Shown here piece by piece: positions 40,892 through 48,368 of a stretch of DNA of 64,000 nt (positions are counted from its first letter, which is position 1; each line of letters begins with the position of its first letter). A program made the position numbers and the translations under genes. A model generated the notes under the pieces. That model did not search any database, was not told where the DNA came from, and saw only the letters and a program-made list of their open reading frames with translations. Origin of the DNA: JAEXNA01 sp037189585 (GTDB taxonomy: Bacteria > Vulcanimicrobiota > Xenobia > Xenobiales > JADMJV01); contig JBBCJA010000033.1 of assembly GCA_037189585.1 (NCBI GenBank), positions 1 through 64,000 of the forward strand, written 5' to 3'.

Positions 40892-41440
40892 TTAAGGGGA
40901 AGGCATCAAGACTTCGTTAAACCAGGCGTCAAGTAGAGAGAGCTCGGTCCATGGCTCCAGGTCAAGTGCCTCGATCTGCTCTTTGGCCTTGACTAGGAGT
41001 TGGGGCGGAAGGAAGAGAGCGATAGGCCGCCCGGCGCGCTGGGCCAGGCGAGCTTCCGAGATGGTTCCGGCCTGTCCGTGGAGGACGATTACCGCATCGG
41101 AGGACAGGACATTAATGGGGTTGCGGCTCGCGATGTGCTCGCCCTGAGTGCCGCTAAGCCAAAGATGTGTTTGAATGGGTATTTCCACGTACGGATTAGG
41201 ATAGCCGGGAGGTGGTGTCCATTGGTCTTCATCCCGGCAGGGCAGGACCCCGAGGCAAAGCCCCTCCCGCTCCGGAGTTTGACAGAATCCGCGCGAGACG
41301 GCCTCCATCTGGCCCCCTCCTCCCCCGGTCAGAAGATGAGCTTTTCGCCGAGCGATGAGTCGACCGACCTCCTCGGTCAAAGGGGTTGATTCGCTGCCGG
41401 AGCCCATGACTCCAATGATGGGACGTCTTCTCATGCTCAC
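40892..41440 (-). CDS. LOG/SLOG-family Rossmann protein (TIGR00725-like)
   Basis: 182 residues from a GTG at 41440 or an ATG at 41434. The nucleotide-binding pattern is IIGVMGSGSE at the start, LLTGGGGGQMEAVSRGF (about residues 36-52) and AVIVLHGQAGTISEARLAQR, the SLOG PGGxGTxxE motif with HGQAGTISE here. The family includes cytokinin-releasing phosphoribohydrolases, molybdenum-cofactor carrier proteins and nucleotide-signal sensors in defence systems. Length and the ALFLPP C-terminal strand fit the TIGR00725/MoCo-carrier branch best. The exact ligand is not known. Confidence 0.8.
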   Translation of the reverse strand: MSMRRRPIIGVMGSGSESTPLTEEVGRLIARRKAHLLTGGGGGQMEAVSRGFCQTPEREGLCLGVLPCRDEDQWTPPPGYPNPYVEIPIQTHLWLSGTQGEHIASRNPINVLSSDAVIVLHGQAGTISEARLAQRAGRPIALFLPPQLLVKAKEQIEALDLEPWTELSLLDAWFNEVLMPSP

Positions 41441-41498
41441 TGGCTTTCGCGACCGGGTGGGCAGGTCATTTCAGGGGAGATCATAACTCTCTAAAAGT

Positions 41499-42086
41499 AT
41501 GCGTTGGAGCTTGTGGTGGCTCAGTCTAGCCTATGTCGTGGGGTGCGAGGCGCCCTCGACCATACCGGTCACACCGACTCCGAATCCCGTGGTACTGTTG
41601 GAGGCAAAAGCCGCCGACGCGCGCGCCCGAGACGACCGAGAGACGGAGGCTCTGGCCTTGCGCGAAGCGCTGGAAAAGTTTCCGGCCGGCTCCTCAACAC
41701 GACTTCCGGGTCTTCGGGCGCGATGCGTGGACGCGATGGTGGAAGCGGGTGGGTACTCCTCCTCTCTTGCCCTCTGGACACGAATACTCGAGGAGAAGCC
41801 AGAACAGAGAGAGACCGCCGAGAAGATAATCGCAAGGGCCAAGGAGATGATGACCCACCAGGGACGGGAATTGATAGAGCAAGTAGCTCTCGACGAGAAA
41901 GCTGGTCGCCGCCAGTCGGCACTCTGTTCGGCTTTAGCGGCTCAAGAGCTCTTCCGACGAGTGAAAGCGGATACAAAGGACCGCGCCTCGGCCCAGAGTC
42001 TAGTGAAACGGCTATCCAACGAACTCAAAGTCGTTGACCAGCCACCAACGCCCACGCCTGGTTCCACGAAAAGTAGCGGCGTCTAA
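41499..42086 (+). CDS. Lipoprotein with helical repeat-like body
   Basis: 195 residues. MRWSLWWLSLAYVVGCEAPS is a lipoprotein signal with lipobox VVGC, so Cys16 would be lipidated. A Pro/Thr spacer follows (IPVTPTPNPV), then a charged, all-helical body (RARDDRETEALALREALEKF, ALWTRILEEKPEQRETAEK) resembling TPR-like hairpins. A short Pro/Thr tail ends it. It is probably anchored in the envelope as a scaffold or adaptor. No clear ribosome site precedes the ATG. It faces away from the LOG-like gene. Confidence 0.72.
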   Translation: MRWSLWWLSLAYVVGCEAPSTIPVTPTPNPVVLLEAKAADARARDDRETEALALREALEKFPAGSSTRLPGLRARCVDAMVEAGGYSSSLALWTRILEEKPEQRETAEKIIARAKEMMTHQGRELIEQVALDEKAGRRQSALCSALAAQELFRRVKADTKDRASAQSLVKRLSNELKVVDQPPTPTPGSTKSSGV

Positions 42087-42099
42087 GTGACTCGGCCCA

Positions 42100-42726
42100 C
42101 TAGCTCTCAGCGGTACGGGGCTCTGATAGGCCCGAGGAGCGACGAACTATCCGGTACGCGTAGGACACGACGATTCCACTGACTACCAACCAGCTGAGAG
42201 GGTCGAGCGCCTTCTCTACCTTATCGTAGTGTTGTCCCAACAGCAGTCCCGCGCCGGTCAGGAGACATGTCCAGAGGGCTGTTCCCGCGAGAGTCCAGGG
42301 CAGAAAGCGCGTGAGGGGCATCCTAGCCATTCCCGCTGGTAGCGAGATCAAAGATCGCAGCCCGGGAAGTAGACGTCCCAGGAAGACCGCGACTCCGCCG
42401 CGTCGTTCACGAAGCCAGGCGTGCGCGCGCTTCACCTCTTCTGGAGAGATAGCCAGCCAGTGCCCGTGCGACTCCACCCAGGCTTCGAAACGCTCCTCCC
42501 CAACTTTGCGACCCAGAAAGTAGAGCGAGATCTGTCCGGCATATGATCCTGCCGTTCCCGCGACGACGACACCGAGGAGATTCAACTCGCCTTGATCGGC
42601 TAGAAATCCGCCCATAGGCATGATCAGTTCGGAAGGTATCGGCGGGAAAAGATTCTCCACCAACATCAAGAGAAAAAGTCCCAGGTACTCACTCTGGCGG
42701 ACGATGTCGACGATCCATTCAAACAT
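42100..42726 (-). CDS. DedA-family membrane protein
   Basis: 208 residues from the ATG at 42726, the usual DedA start (MFEWIVDIVRQSEYLGLFLL); an ATG at 42768 is possible. DedA proteins are polytopic membrane proteins tied to undecaprenyl-phosphate/phospholipid flipping and membrane-potential homeostasis. Signature blocks are VENLFPPIPSELIMPMGGFL, GSYAGQISLYFLGRKVGEER and FLGRLLPGLRSLISLPAGMA, the last with the conserved R-x-x-P/G-x-R pattern. Two further helices follow (PWTLAGTALWTCLLTGAGLL, SWLVVSGIVVSYAYRIV). Confidence 0.93.
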   Translation of the reverse strand: MFEWIVDIVRQSEYLGLFLLMLVENLFPPIPSELIMPMGGFLADQGELNLLGVVVAGTAGSYAGQISLYFLGRKVGEERFEAWVESHGHWLAISPEEVKRAHAWLRERRGGVAVFLGRLLPGLRSLISLPAGMARMPLTRFLPWTLAGTALWTCLLTGAGLLLGQHYDKVEKALDPLSWLVVSGIVVSYAYRIVRRSSGLSEPRTAES

Positions 42727-42914
42727 GGTAGCACGAGTGTAGGCCGGGCTCACCTCGACGGAAGACATCCGCTCGACTCGCCACCCCCCGGAGCCAATGG
42801 ATATCGCCTCCGCGCCGAGGAAGGCTATCTTCCTTAGCGGGGGGCGCTGTATCCCATGGGGTAATCTGCGCGCCCTCAGCCCTGCGGCACAGTGTAGACA
42901 GGAGGTGACATCCC

Positions 42915-43061
42915 ATGTACGTCAATCAAGATCGAAAACAAACCAGACATCTACCGACGAGACTCAAGCTTATTCTCGCGGTCCCCGTCGCCATACTCGT
43001 GTGCCAATTAGTTCTTCTGATCCTAGCCGGCTCTTCGGACCCAACTCACATGGCTTGGTAA
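42915..43061 (+). CDS. 48-residue single-pass membrane protein
   Basis: A short gene with an ideal ribosome site (AGGAGGTGA, six bases before ATG). The product begins MYVNQDRKQTRHLPTRLK, a positively charged cytoplasmic stretch, followed by one membrane helix LILAVPVAILVCQLVLLILA and a short tail ending THMAW. Charge distribution predicts N-in topology. It stands just upstream of the tRNA-Trp promoter. Nothing else is recognisable; small proteins of this design often regulate larger membrane proteins, which here is only a suggestion. Confidence 0.7.
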   Translation: MYVNQDRKQTRHLPTRLKLILAVPVAILVCQLVLLILAGSSDPTHMAW

Positions 43062-43067
43062 AAGCTG

Positions 43068-43096
43068 TTGACCTTTGAGAGTTTCGTCCATATAAT
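43068..43096 (+). promoter_or_regulatory. Consensus promoter of tRNA-Trp
   Basis: TTGACC (43068-43073), 17 bp spacer, perfect TATAAT (43091-43096); predicted start near 43103, about 45 bases before the tRNA. Confidence 0.9.
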
Positions 43097-43147
43097 GGGC
43101 GAGCGCTGAGGCTTTGCCCCCATAAGGGTGCAACTCAGTTGAGCTTT

Positions 43148-43223
43148 AGGGGTGTAGCTCAGCTGGTAGAGTGCCGGTCTCCAAAACCGTCGGTCGCAGG
43201 TTCGAATCCTGTCGCCCCTGCCA
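43148..43223 (+). tRNA. tRNA-Trp (anticodon CCA)
   Basis: 76 bases including encoded CCA. Acceptor AGGGGTG pairs with CGCCCCT (43213-43219), discriminator G. The anticodon loop CTCCAAA carries CCA. The anticodon stem CCGGT/ACCGT has one mismatch at its outer pair. The T-arm GCAGG TTCGAAT CCTGT ends in a wobble pair; the D-arm is standard. Confidence 0.96.
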
Positions 43224-43260
43224 AAGGGAGCTCGATTTTCTCGAGTTCCCTTTCTTGTTT
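43223..43260 (+). terminator. Intrinsic terminator of tRNA-Trp
   Basis: 13-pair stem 43223-43235 with 43241-43253 (one G-T pair), then CTTGTTTT. It begins at the last base of CCA. Confidence 0.85.
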
Positions 43261-43328
43261 TCGCCAGAGACGCCGACGCTCTTCCATAGTCATCAAATTT
43301 TCCAGATTAGACGGAGCCCCGTACTCAA

Positions 43329-43357
43329 TTGACACCATGATGTTGCACTTCTACAAT
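43329..43357 (+). promoter_or_regulatory. Promoter giving a leaderless VapB-like mRNA
   Basis: Perfect TTGACA (43329-43334), 17 bp spacer and TACAAT (43352-43357). Six bases follow before the ATG at 43364, so transcription should begin at or next to the start codon. Confidence 0.75.
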
Positions 43358-43363
43358 GATGTC

Positions 43364-43612
43364 ATGTTAGTGAGAACTCAAGTGCAGCTCGAAGCCACTG
43401 ATCACGCTAAAATCAAAAATTTCGCAAACCGCCACGGAATCTCAATGTCGGCAGCGGTCAGGCTTCTCATCCGCAAAGGGTTAGGCGAAACGGACAGTCC
43501 CCCCCCCCAAGCTTGGGACAAACTCCTGGCCTTCGCAGGCTCCGGTCGGGAGCCGGATGAAGCCCAAGATGTGGCGCGAGAACACGATAAATATCTCTAC
43601 GACGACGTGTAA
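43364..43612 (+). CDS. VapB-like antitoxin
   Basis: 82 residues from the ATG at 43364. That start follows from the promoter, whose start point coincides with this ATG; the ATG at 43337 would lie inside the promoter, and a longer frame crosses the tRNA. MLVRTQVQLEATDHAKIKNF then ANRHGISMSAAVRLLIRKGL is a ribbon-helix-helix DNA-binding domain (residues 3-45). The C-terminal part (KLLAFAGSGREPDEAQDVAR then EHDKYLYDDV) resembles tails that wrap PIN toxins. Three bases separate it from the toxin gene. It should neutralise the toxin and repress its own promoter. Confidence 0.88.
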   Translation: MLVRTQVQLEATDHAKIKNFANRHGISMSAAVRLLIRKGLGETDSPPPQAWDKLLAFAGSGREPDEAQDVAREHDKYLYDDV

Positions 43613-43615
43613 ACC

Positions 43616-44014
43616 TTGCCGATCTTTGTTGACACTTCAGCCTTCTATGCCCTAGCCAGCCGAGACGACGCGAATCACGAGCGTGTCAAAGCTCTCTTCG
43701 GCCGACTTGCCAACGCCAACGAAATTCTTATTTCTTCGTCCTACGTCATGTCGGAAACCATGGGTCTGCTTCAACATCGTCTTGGGTGGGCCACCCTACA
43801 GAGGTTTGTAGAGGATGTCACTCCCCTGGTTACTGTTATTTGGGTGAAAGAGCGCGAACATCAAGCCGGTTGGCAACTCATGCTCGGCTCGCCCGCTCGC
43901 CACTTTACCATTGTCGACGCAACCGCGATGGTCATCATGAGGCAAGAGAACCTCCGCTCCTGCGCGACCCTGGATCCTGAGTTCCGTCGCCAAGGTTTCG
44001 AAATACTTCCATAG
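43616..44014 (+). CDS. VapC-like PIN-domain ribonuclease toxin
   Basis: 132 residues from TTG at 43616, the only start close to the PIN opening (PIFVDTSAFYALASRDDANH). PIN nucleases bind Mg2+ through acidic residues: Asp6 (VDTSAF), Glu in YVMSETMGLL near residue 47, and Asp in FTIVDATAMVIM near 101; a late Asp in CATLDPEFRRQGF completes the set. VapC toxins cleave tRNA or rRNA to stop translation. The weak TTG start, coupled to the upstream antitoxin frame, is in keeping with lower toxin output. It is a complete pair next to a tRNA gene, a common site for acquired modules. Confidence 0.92.
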   Translation: MPIFVDTSAFYALASRDDANHERVKALFGRLANANEILISSSYVMSETMGLLQHRLGWATLQRFVEDVTPLVTVIWVKEREHQAGWQLMLGSPARHFTIVDATAMVIMRQENLRSCATLDPEFRRQGFEILP

Positions 44015-44083
44015 ATGTCTGGCGAAGTCTTCAAACTGCAATAAGAAGGGCGAGGCGAGCGGCTCCCAAATCTATCGCTCACT

Positions 44084-44413
44084 ATGGAACTCGCCTTCTC
44101 CACCGATCCCGATTGGTGCGCCAAGTGCAAACACCTCCCTTGTCGCTGCCAGAAGGCATCGACTCAGATCCCCGTCAAACCTGGCAAGGTCAAAATCCGG
44201 AGGGAGAAGCGGCGCGGCAAAGACATGGTGGTGGTTTTCGAGACCGGAATGGAAAAAGCCACCCTTCAGCGACTCCTCAAGGAGATCCAAAAAGCGGCCG
44301 GGGCCGGTGGTGCGGTCAAGGGCGACACTCTGGAGATTCAAGGAGACCACCGCGACCTCATCTCCAGACATCTCGAGTCCTTAGGGTACAAGGTCCTTCG
44401 TGCCGGGGGATAG
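44084..44413 (+). CDS. SUI1/eIF1-like translation factor (YciH family)
   Basis: 109 residues. A short CxxC-x3-CxC-like segment (CAKCKHLPCRCQK, residues 12-24) precedes the SUI1 domain: VKIRREKRRGKDMVVVFETG, LQRLLKEIQKAAGAGGAVKG, DTLEIQGDHRDLISRHLESL, GYKVLRAGG. Bacterial SUI1 proteins (YciH) influence start-codon selection on the small ribosomal subunit. Its presence near apparently leaderless genes is suggestive but unproven. The last four codons and stop lie inside the first copy of the ~75 bp repeat flanking the pilin island. Confidence 0.92.
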   Translation: MELAFSTDPDWCAKCKHLPCRCQKASTQIPVKPGKVKIRREKRRGKDMVVVFETGMEKATLQRLLKEIQKAAGAGGAVKGDTLEIQGDHRDLISRHLESLGYKVLRAGG

Positions 44414-44472
44414 TCGTCCGTAGGATCAGCGGAATCTCTTCGGACTCCCTCACGGCTCAACTATTCCGAGCC
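44402..44472 (+). repeat. Left copy of the island-flanking element
   Basis: Starts GCCGGGGGATAGTCG, identical to the copy at 53186. Further matching blocks are CGTA, AATCTCTTCG, CGGCTC and CTATTC. It contains a 6 bp stem CGGAAT/ATTCCG (44430-44435 with 44463-44468) and covers the SUI1 stop codon. Confidence 0.7.
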
Positions 44473-44621
44473 ACGATCGCCAATCTTTTGGCCGGTGATC
44501 CGACTCCAATCACCTCATCCCCAAAGGATGGATCTTAAAATCCATACTTTCGAGCCAAAGAAAATCGAAAGCCATCAAGAATGTAAACCTTTTCCTGAGC
44601 AAATCAGTTTGAGAGGACGAG

Positions 44622-47138
44622 ATGCGCCGAACCACAACAGGGGATGGAAACTACAACTCATGGAAGCACCCTGTGACTGGGAGAAATCGCGGTCGTACTC
44701 TGCCTTCGGAGCTACTCGAGCGACCACAACTTCTCAAGAAACTCCAAACAGGAGTTCTAGGTGGCCACCGTTTGTTCATGGTCTGTGCCCCAGCCGGGTA
44801 CGGCAAAACAACTTTAGTCAGCCACTGGCTCCAAGAGCAATCCTGCCCTGTGGTATGGTTGACCTTAACGGACGCCGACAATGAACCGAAACACCTCCTC
44901 AGGCACTTGCGAGAAGCCTTAGCTGACCTTGGGATCGAGACCTCCGACTCCACTCTGAATGGGTTAAGGAAAAGCTTGGATGCCTTGTCCTCACGCTTCT
45001 ATCTGGTTTTAGACGATAATCAAGCCTTGACCGAGCCTGAACCACTGGCCTTGCTCTACAAACTTTTTGAAGCGATCAGCTCTATGCACCTCGTTGTTGT
45101 CGGACGCTCGGTCACTGATATTCCACTCTCGCGCATGAGGGTAAATCAAGACCTGACTGAGGTTCGACTCGACGATCTGAAGCTGACCCAAGACGAATCA
45201 CACGCTCTACTGCGGAGTGCCCTCAAGCTCGAACTCCCCTTGGACGAGGTCCTCCATCTCCACCAACGAACCGAAGGATGGTTGGGCGCGACTCTGCTCG
45301 CCGGCCTGCCCATGCGCCGCCAAGGCGATAAACCGGTCCAGACGTGGTCTGGGCTCAATAGTGAGTTGATCGACTACTTCAAAACCGAGGTCCTGTCGAG
45401 ATTTCCTCCCGACGTGGTCGACTTTCTATTACACGCCTCGCTCATGGAGATGTTCTCCGAAAGGATGGCCAACGACCTCGGCATCACGCCGGAAGGGGAT
45501 CGGACCAGTCTATTGGAGACTTTTCTACTCTTCGAACGACCCGGCTCGGGCGGTCCCTGGCTACAGTTCCATCCTCTCTTCGCAGAGTTCCTAAAGTCGG
45601 TCGCCTACCAGCGCTTGCCTAGCGACAACATCTCCAACCTCCTCCGGCGAGCCAGTCAATGGTTCGAAAAACACCATCTGCTTGACCTCGCAGTCCAACA
45701 CGCTGTCTTGGCCGAAGATTGGGAGAATGCGACTCGCTTACTCCGGAGCGGCTTCTCTCATTGGAACCTCGGCCGCGACTCCAAGGTCGTGCGAAGTTGG
45801 ATAGAACTTTTGCCGCTCACCCAGGTCCAAAGTGATCCACAACTTTGCCTCCAGTACGGCCTGACTCTACTAGAGGCTTGGGAGATCAGCCAAGCGCTGT
45901 ACCTTCTCGAGCGGGCCTACTCCATGGCCAACCCGGAGGGGCCTGGAGAGGTCATCTCGCTTGCCGCGGCGGGTCAAGCTTGGGCTTACTCCTACCTCGG
46001 AGACGACACTTCGCGAGCACTCTGGGTCGGCAGAACACTAGAGGCGCTAACCAGCCCTCCCGATGCCTACCATCTCTACAGCCTACTTTATCTGGCGGCC
46101 TCCGATGTCGCTCGAGGCCGTCCTGATCTAGCGGAGCGGTATCTAGATCGATATCCGCTTCCCCTCTGGTACAACACAGCCTATCCCTTTATGCTCGGGA
46201 TGCTACGCCTGTGGACTGGGCATCCCTTGGAGGCCATGACCCACTTTCAGGAGTTCATCCGCAAGTTTCCCGCCCACTACCACAAAGGCCACGTCAACAT
46301 GGCGCACGCCTTTCTGGCTGGAATCTACCTGGAAATAGGCGAACCTAAGTTGGCTCGAGCGGTCTGGAACAACGTTTGTCTCAAGCTCGATACGGTGGAG
46401 CCTTACTACATTCCTCAGCTCTATGCCCTCTACGTGGAATTCCTCCAATCCAGCGACCAGCAAGACGAAGCATTAGAACTCTTGCGGAAGGTATGTTCTA
46501 GCAAGGCCGCCTTCTCGTTGGACGCGCTCTCGTCAACCATGCTGGCCTTCCGAGGGGAGCACGAGGCGGCATTCGAGATGCTCGCGATCCATCGAGTCGA
46601 TCCTTTGACCAACTATCGCTATACGGACCATCGGCTGTATGAGGGATGGCTCCATTACTGGATCGTGGCGGGGAAGCCAGAGGACTGGGAACGGGCCTCG
46701 CTTTGGCTGGACTTTCTCAAAAGCAAAGCTCAGGAAGAATCTCGGGAGGGAGAGCTTCTGGTCTTGCTTTTAAGCGAATCCCTCCTAGCCATCCGCCAGG
46801 GCGATCACCAACGACGGTTCGAGAGTTACCAAGCTGCCATAGAGCTTGGCCGGCCGCGCGGCTATGCCCGCCTTTTTGAAGTGACCAACGCGCGTGCCCG
46901 TTCTTTACTTTCCGAGGCCTCCTCCTTGCACCTCACGTCCCGAGAACAGTCGATCCTAAAAATGTTGGACTCCGGCCTTTCAGATCTAGCCATCGCCGAC
47001 GAGCTTGTTATCAGTCCACACACCGTCAAGTGGTACAACCGGAGGCTCTACAGGAAGTTGGGCGTGAGCAAACGCCATCAAGCGGTACAAAGAGCTCGCA
47101 AGCTCGGCCTACTTGGAGCTCAGTCGGAAAGTCCCTAG
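44622..47138 (+). CDS. MalT-like LuxR-family ATP-dependent transcription activator (1)
   Basis: 838 residues; AGAGG five bases before the ATG at 44622. Architecture: STAND-type ATPase with Walker A CAPAGYGKTTL (about 54-64) and YLVLDDNQALTEPE as Walker B (about 125); a winged/arm region to about 350; TPR-like helical repeats about 350-760; and a C-terminal LuxR helix-turn-helix (LTSREQSILKMLDSGLSDLA, IADELVISPHTVKWYNRRLY). MalT-type regulators bind a small inducer through the TPR region, hydrolyse or exchange ATP, oligomerise and activate transcription. It is upstream of and co-directional with the pilin genes, whose likely promoter follows it. Confidence 0.93.
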   Translation: MRRTTTGDGNYNSWKHPVTGRNRGRTLPSELLERPQLLKKLQTGVLGGHRLFMVCAPAGYGKTTLVSHWLQEQSCPVVWLTLTDADNEPKHLLRHLREALADLGIETSDSTLNGLRKSLDALSSRFYLVLDDNQALTEPEPLALLYKLFEAISSMHLVVVGRSVTDIPLSRMRVNQDLTEVRLDDLKLTQDESHALLRSALKLELPLDEVLHLHQRTEGWLGATLLAGLPMRRQGDKPVQTWSGLNSELIDYFKTEVLSRFPPDVVDFLLHASLMEMFSERMANDLGITPEGDRTSLLETFLLFERPGSGGPWLQFHPLFAEFLKSVAYQRLPSDNISNLLRRASQWFEKHHLLDLAVQHAVLAEDWENATRLLRSGFSHWNLGRDSKVVRSWIELLPLTQVQSDPQLCLQYGLTLLEAWEISQALYLLERAYSMANPEGPGEVISLAAAGQAWAYSYLGDDTSRALWVGRTLEALTSPPDAYHLYSLLYLAASDVARGRPDLAERYLDRYPLPLWYNTAYPFMLGMLRLWTGHPLEAMTHFQEFIRKFPAHYHKGHVNMAHAFLAGIYLEIGEPKLARAVWNNVCLKLDTVEPYYIPQLYALYVEFLQSSDQQDEALELLRKVCSSKAAFSLDALSSTMLAFRGEHEAAFEMLAIHRVDPLTNYRYTDHRLYEGWLHYWIVAGKPEDWERASLWLDFLKSKAQEESREGELLVLLLSESLLAIRQGDHQRRFESYQAAIELGRPRGYARLFEVTNARARSLLSEASSLHLTSREQSILKMLDSGLSDLAIADELVISPHTVKWYNRRLYRKLGVSKRHQAVQRARKLGLLGAQSESP

Positions 47139-47151
47139 CTAGGGACTTTCC
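47126..47151 (+). terminator. 26-base perfect palindrome at the regulator stop
   Basis: GGAAAGTCCCTAG (47126-47138) is followed directly by its exact complement CTAGGGACTTTCC (47139-47151). It contains the TAG stop of the regulator. A T-rich but not T-only tract follows, so it may be a weak terminator or a protein-binding palindrome. Confidence 0.5.
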
Positions 47152-47218
47152 GTCTCTCCGGCAAGCTTATTCCCTTATAATGGACTCTCCCCTCAGCGAA
47201 GTGGAGGGGTAATGCTGT

Positions 47219-48352
47219 GTGCTACATTTATTCCTAATGAGCAAGGGGAGCATGGCTGAGACGGTGAGCCTTTCGGCCAGTCGTGCGGGTCAAGTTAAAG
47301 CCATATCGAAATCGGTGAAAGAAGCGCCGCTTTCGCTGGCGGACCAGGTCAGCTTTACCTATCAGCTTCAGGTCATGCTGGCATCGGAGTTGTCTTTAGT
47401 TGACGGCTTGCACATCCTGGCGACCTCGGGTCTCCCACGAATCTCCGAAATGAGCAAGCAGCTTCTGCTCAAGATCAGTCGGGGAGCCAGTTTTTCCGAG
47501 GCGTTAGCCTCCCATTCCCAGGCCTTCGACTCGATCTACATCTGCGCGGTGAAATGCGGGGAGGAGACCGGACAGCTGACCGAGATCCTCAATGGGCTTC
47601 ATCGCCGGTTGGAGCGAAAAGTCGAACTACGGAACCGGCTCGGCCATGCCTTCTCCTATCCCCTGATCGTTTTCTCGGTCTGTTTCCTAATGCTGATCGG
47701 ACTCGTCTACGGACTCTTGCCCGGTTTTACTAAAACTCTGACGAGCTTTGGCACCGAGCTGCCCTGGCCGACCAAGCTGCTCCTATCGGCTAGCGATCCA
47801 CGCATCCTCGTGGTGATCCTCGGCATTATACTCTCGGAGCTCCTCGCGGTGGCCGTGTTGTGGAAACAAAAGAGCGAGGTTCGTGACTTCTTCAACCGGG
47901 CGAAATTCCAAATCCCCCTGGTGGGCTCGGCTCTCGAAGATCTGATGATGGCCGAATTCACTCGTTCCTTCGCACTCCTCTTGGAATCCGGAGTTCCGCT
48001 CTTAAAAGCCGTGCAACTGCAAATAGGAAACACCGGCTCTTTCTGGCTGGACCGGTCTTTGAAAAACATCCAAAACTCGTTGTGGGAAGGCGAGAGCTTC
48101 GAGTCCGCCCTCGAGAGCCAGGAGCAACTTCCTAGCCTTCTGACCCAAACGATGGCCACCGCTCACGAGGCCGCGGCCCTTCCAGACATGCTGCGCCACT
48201 TGAGCCACCTCCTGACCGAGCGAGGCCAGACGCGCCTCGACGCGGCGATCGCCATGACGGAGCCTATGGTCATGGCGATCATGGGCTCGGTTGTCGGCTT
48301 CGTCATCATCGCCGCTTTCTTGCCGCTCATCGGACTAATCCAAAAGCTATGA
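47219..48352 (+). CDS. GspF/PilC-family inner-membrane protein of the pilin island
   Basis: 377 residues from GTG at 47219 with GGAGGGG nine bases upstream; a TATAAT at 47176-47181 could supply the promoter. ATGs at 47237 or 47252 are alternatives. Two T2SSF domains: about 40-165 (VSFTYQLQVMLASELSLVDG, helix AFSYPLIVFSVCFLMLIGLV) and 240-372 (AEFTRSFALLLESGVPLLKA, terminal helix VMAIMGSVVGFVIIAAFLPL). This is the platform protein of a type IV pilus-like or type II-like system. It heads an operon with three pilin-like genes, but no assembly ATPase is present. Confidence 0.9.
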   Translation: MLHLFLMSKGSMAETVSLSASRAGQVKAISKSVKEAPLSLADQVSFTYQLQVMLASELSLVDGLHILATSGLPRISEMSKQLLLKISRGASFSEALASHSQAFDSIYICAVKCGEETGQLTEILNGLHRRLERKVELRNRLGHAFSYPLIVFSVCFLMLIGLVYGLLPGFTKTLTSFGTELPWPTKLLLSASDPRILVVILGIILSELLAVAVLWKQKSEVRDFFNRAKFQIPLVGSALEDLMMAEFTRSFALLLESGVPLLKAVQLQIGNTGSFWLDRSLKNIQNSLWEGESFESALESQEQLPSLLTQTMATAHEAAALPDMLRHLSHLLTERGQTRLDAAIAMTEPMVMAIMGSVVGFVIIAAFLPLIGLIQKL

Positions 48353-48368
48353 AAAGGACGGTTGATAC

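Noticed and set aside
42797..43078. 93-codon ORF before tRNA-Trp
   Set aside because: No ribosome site; the better explanation of the same bases is the 48-residue membrane protein in another frame with AGGAGGTGA.
43139..43363. N-terminal extension of the antitoxin across the tRNA
   Set aside because: It would translate tRNA-Trp and its terminator; the consensus promoter places the mRNA start at 43364.
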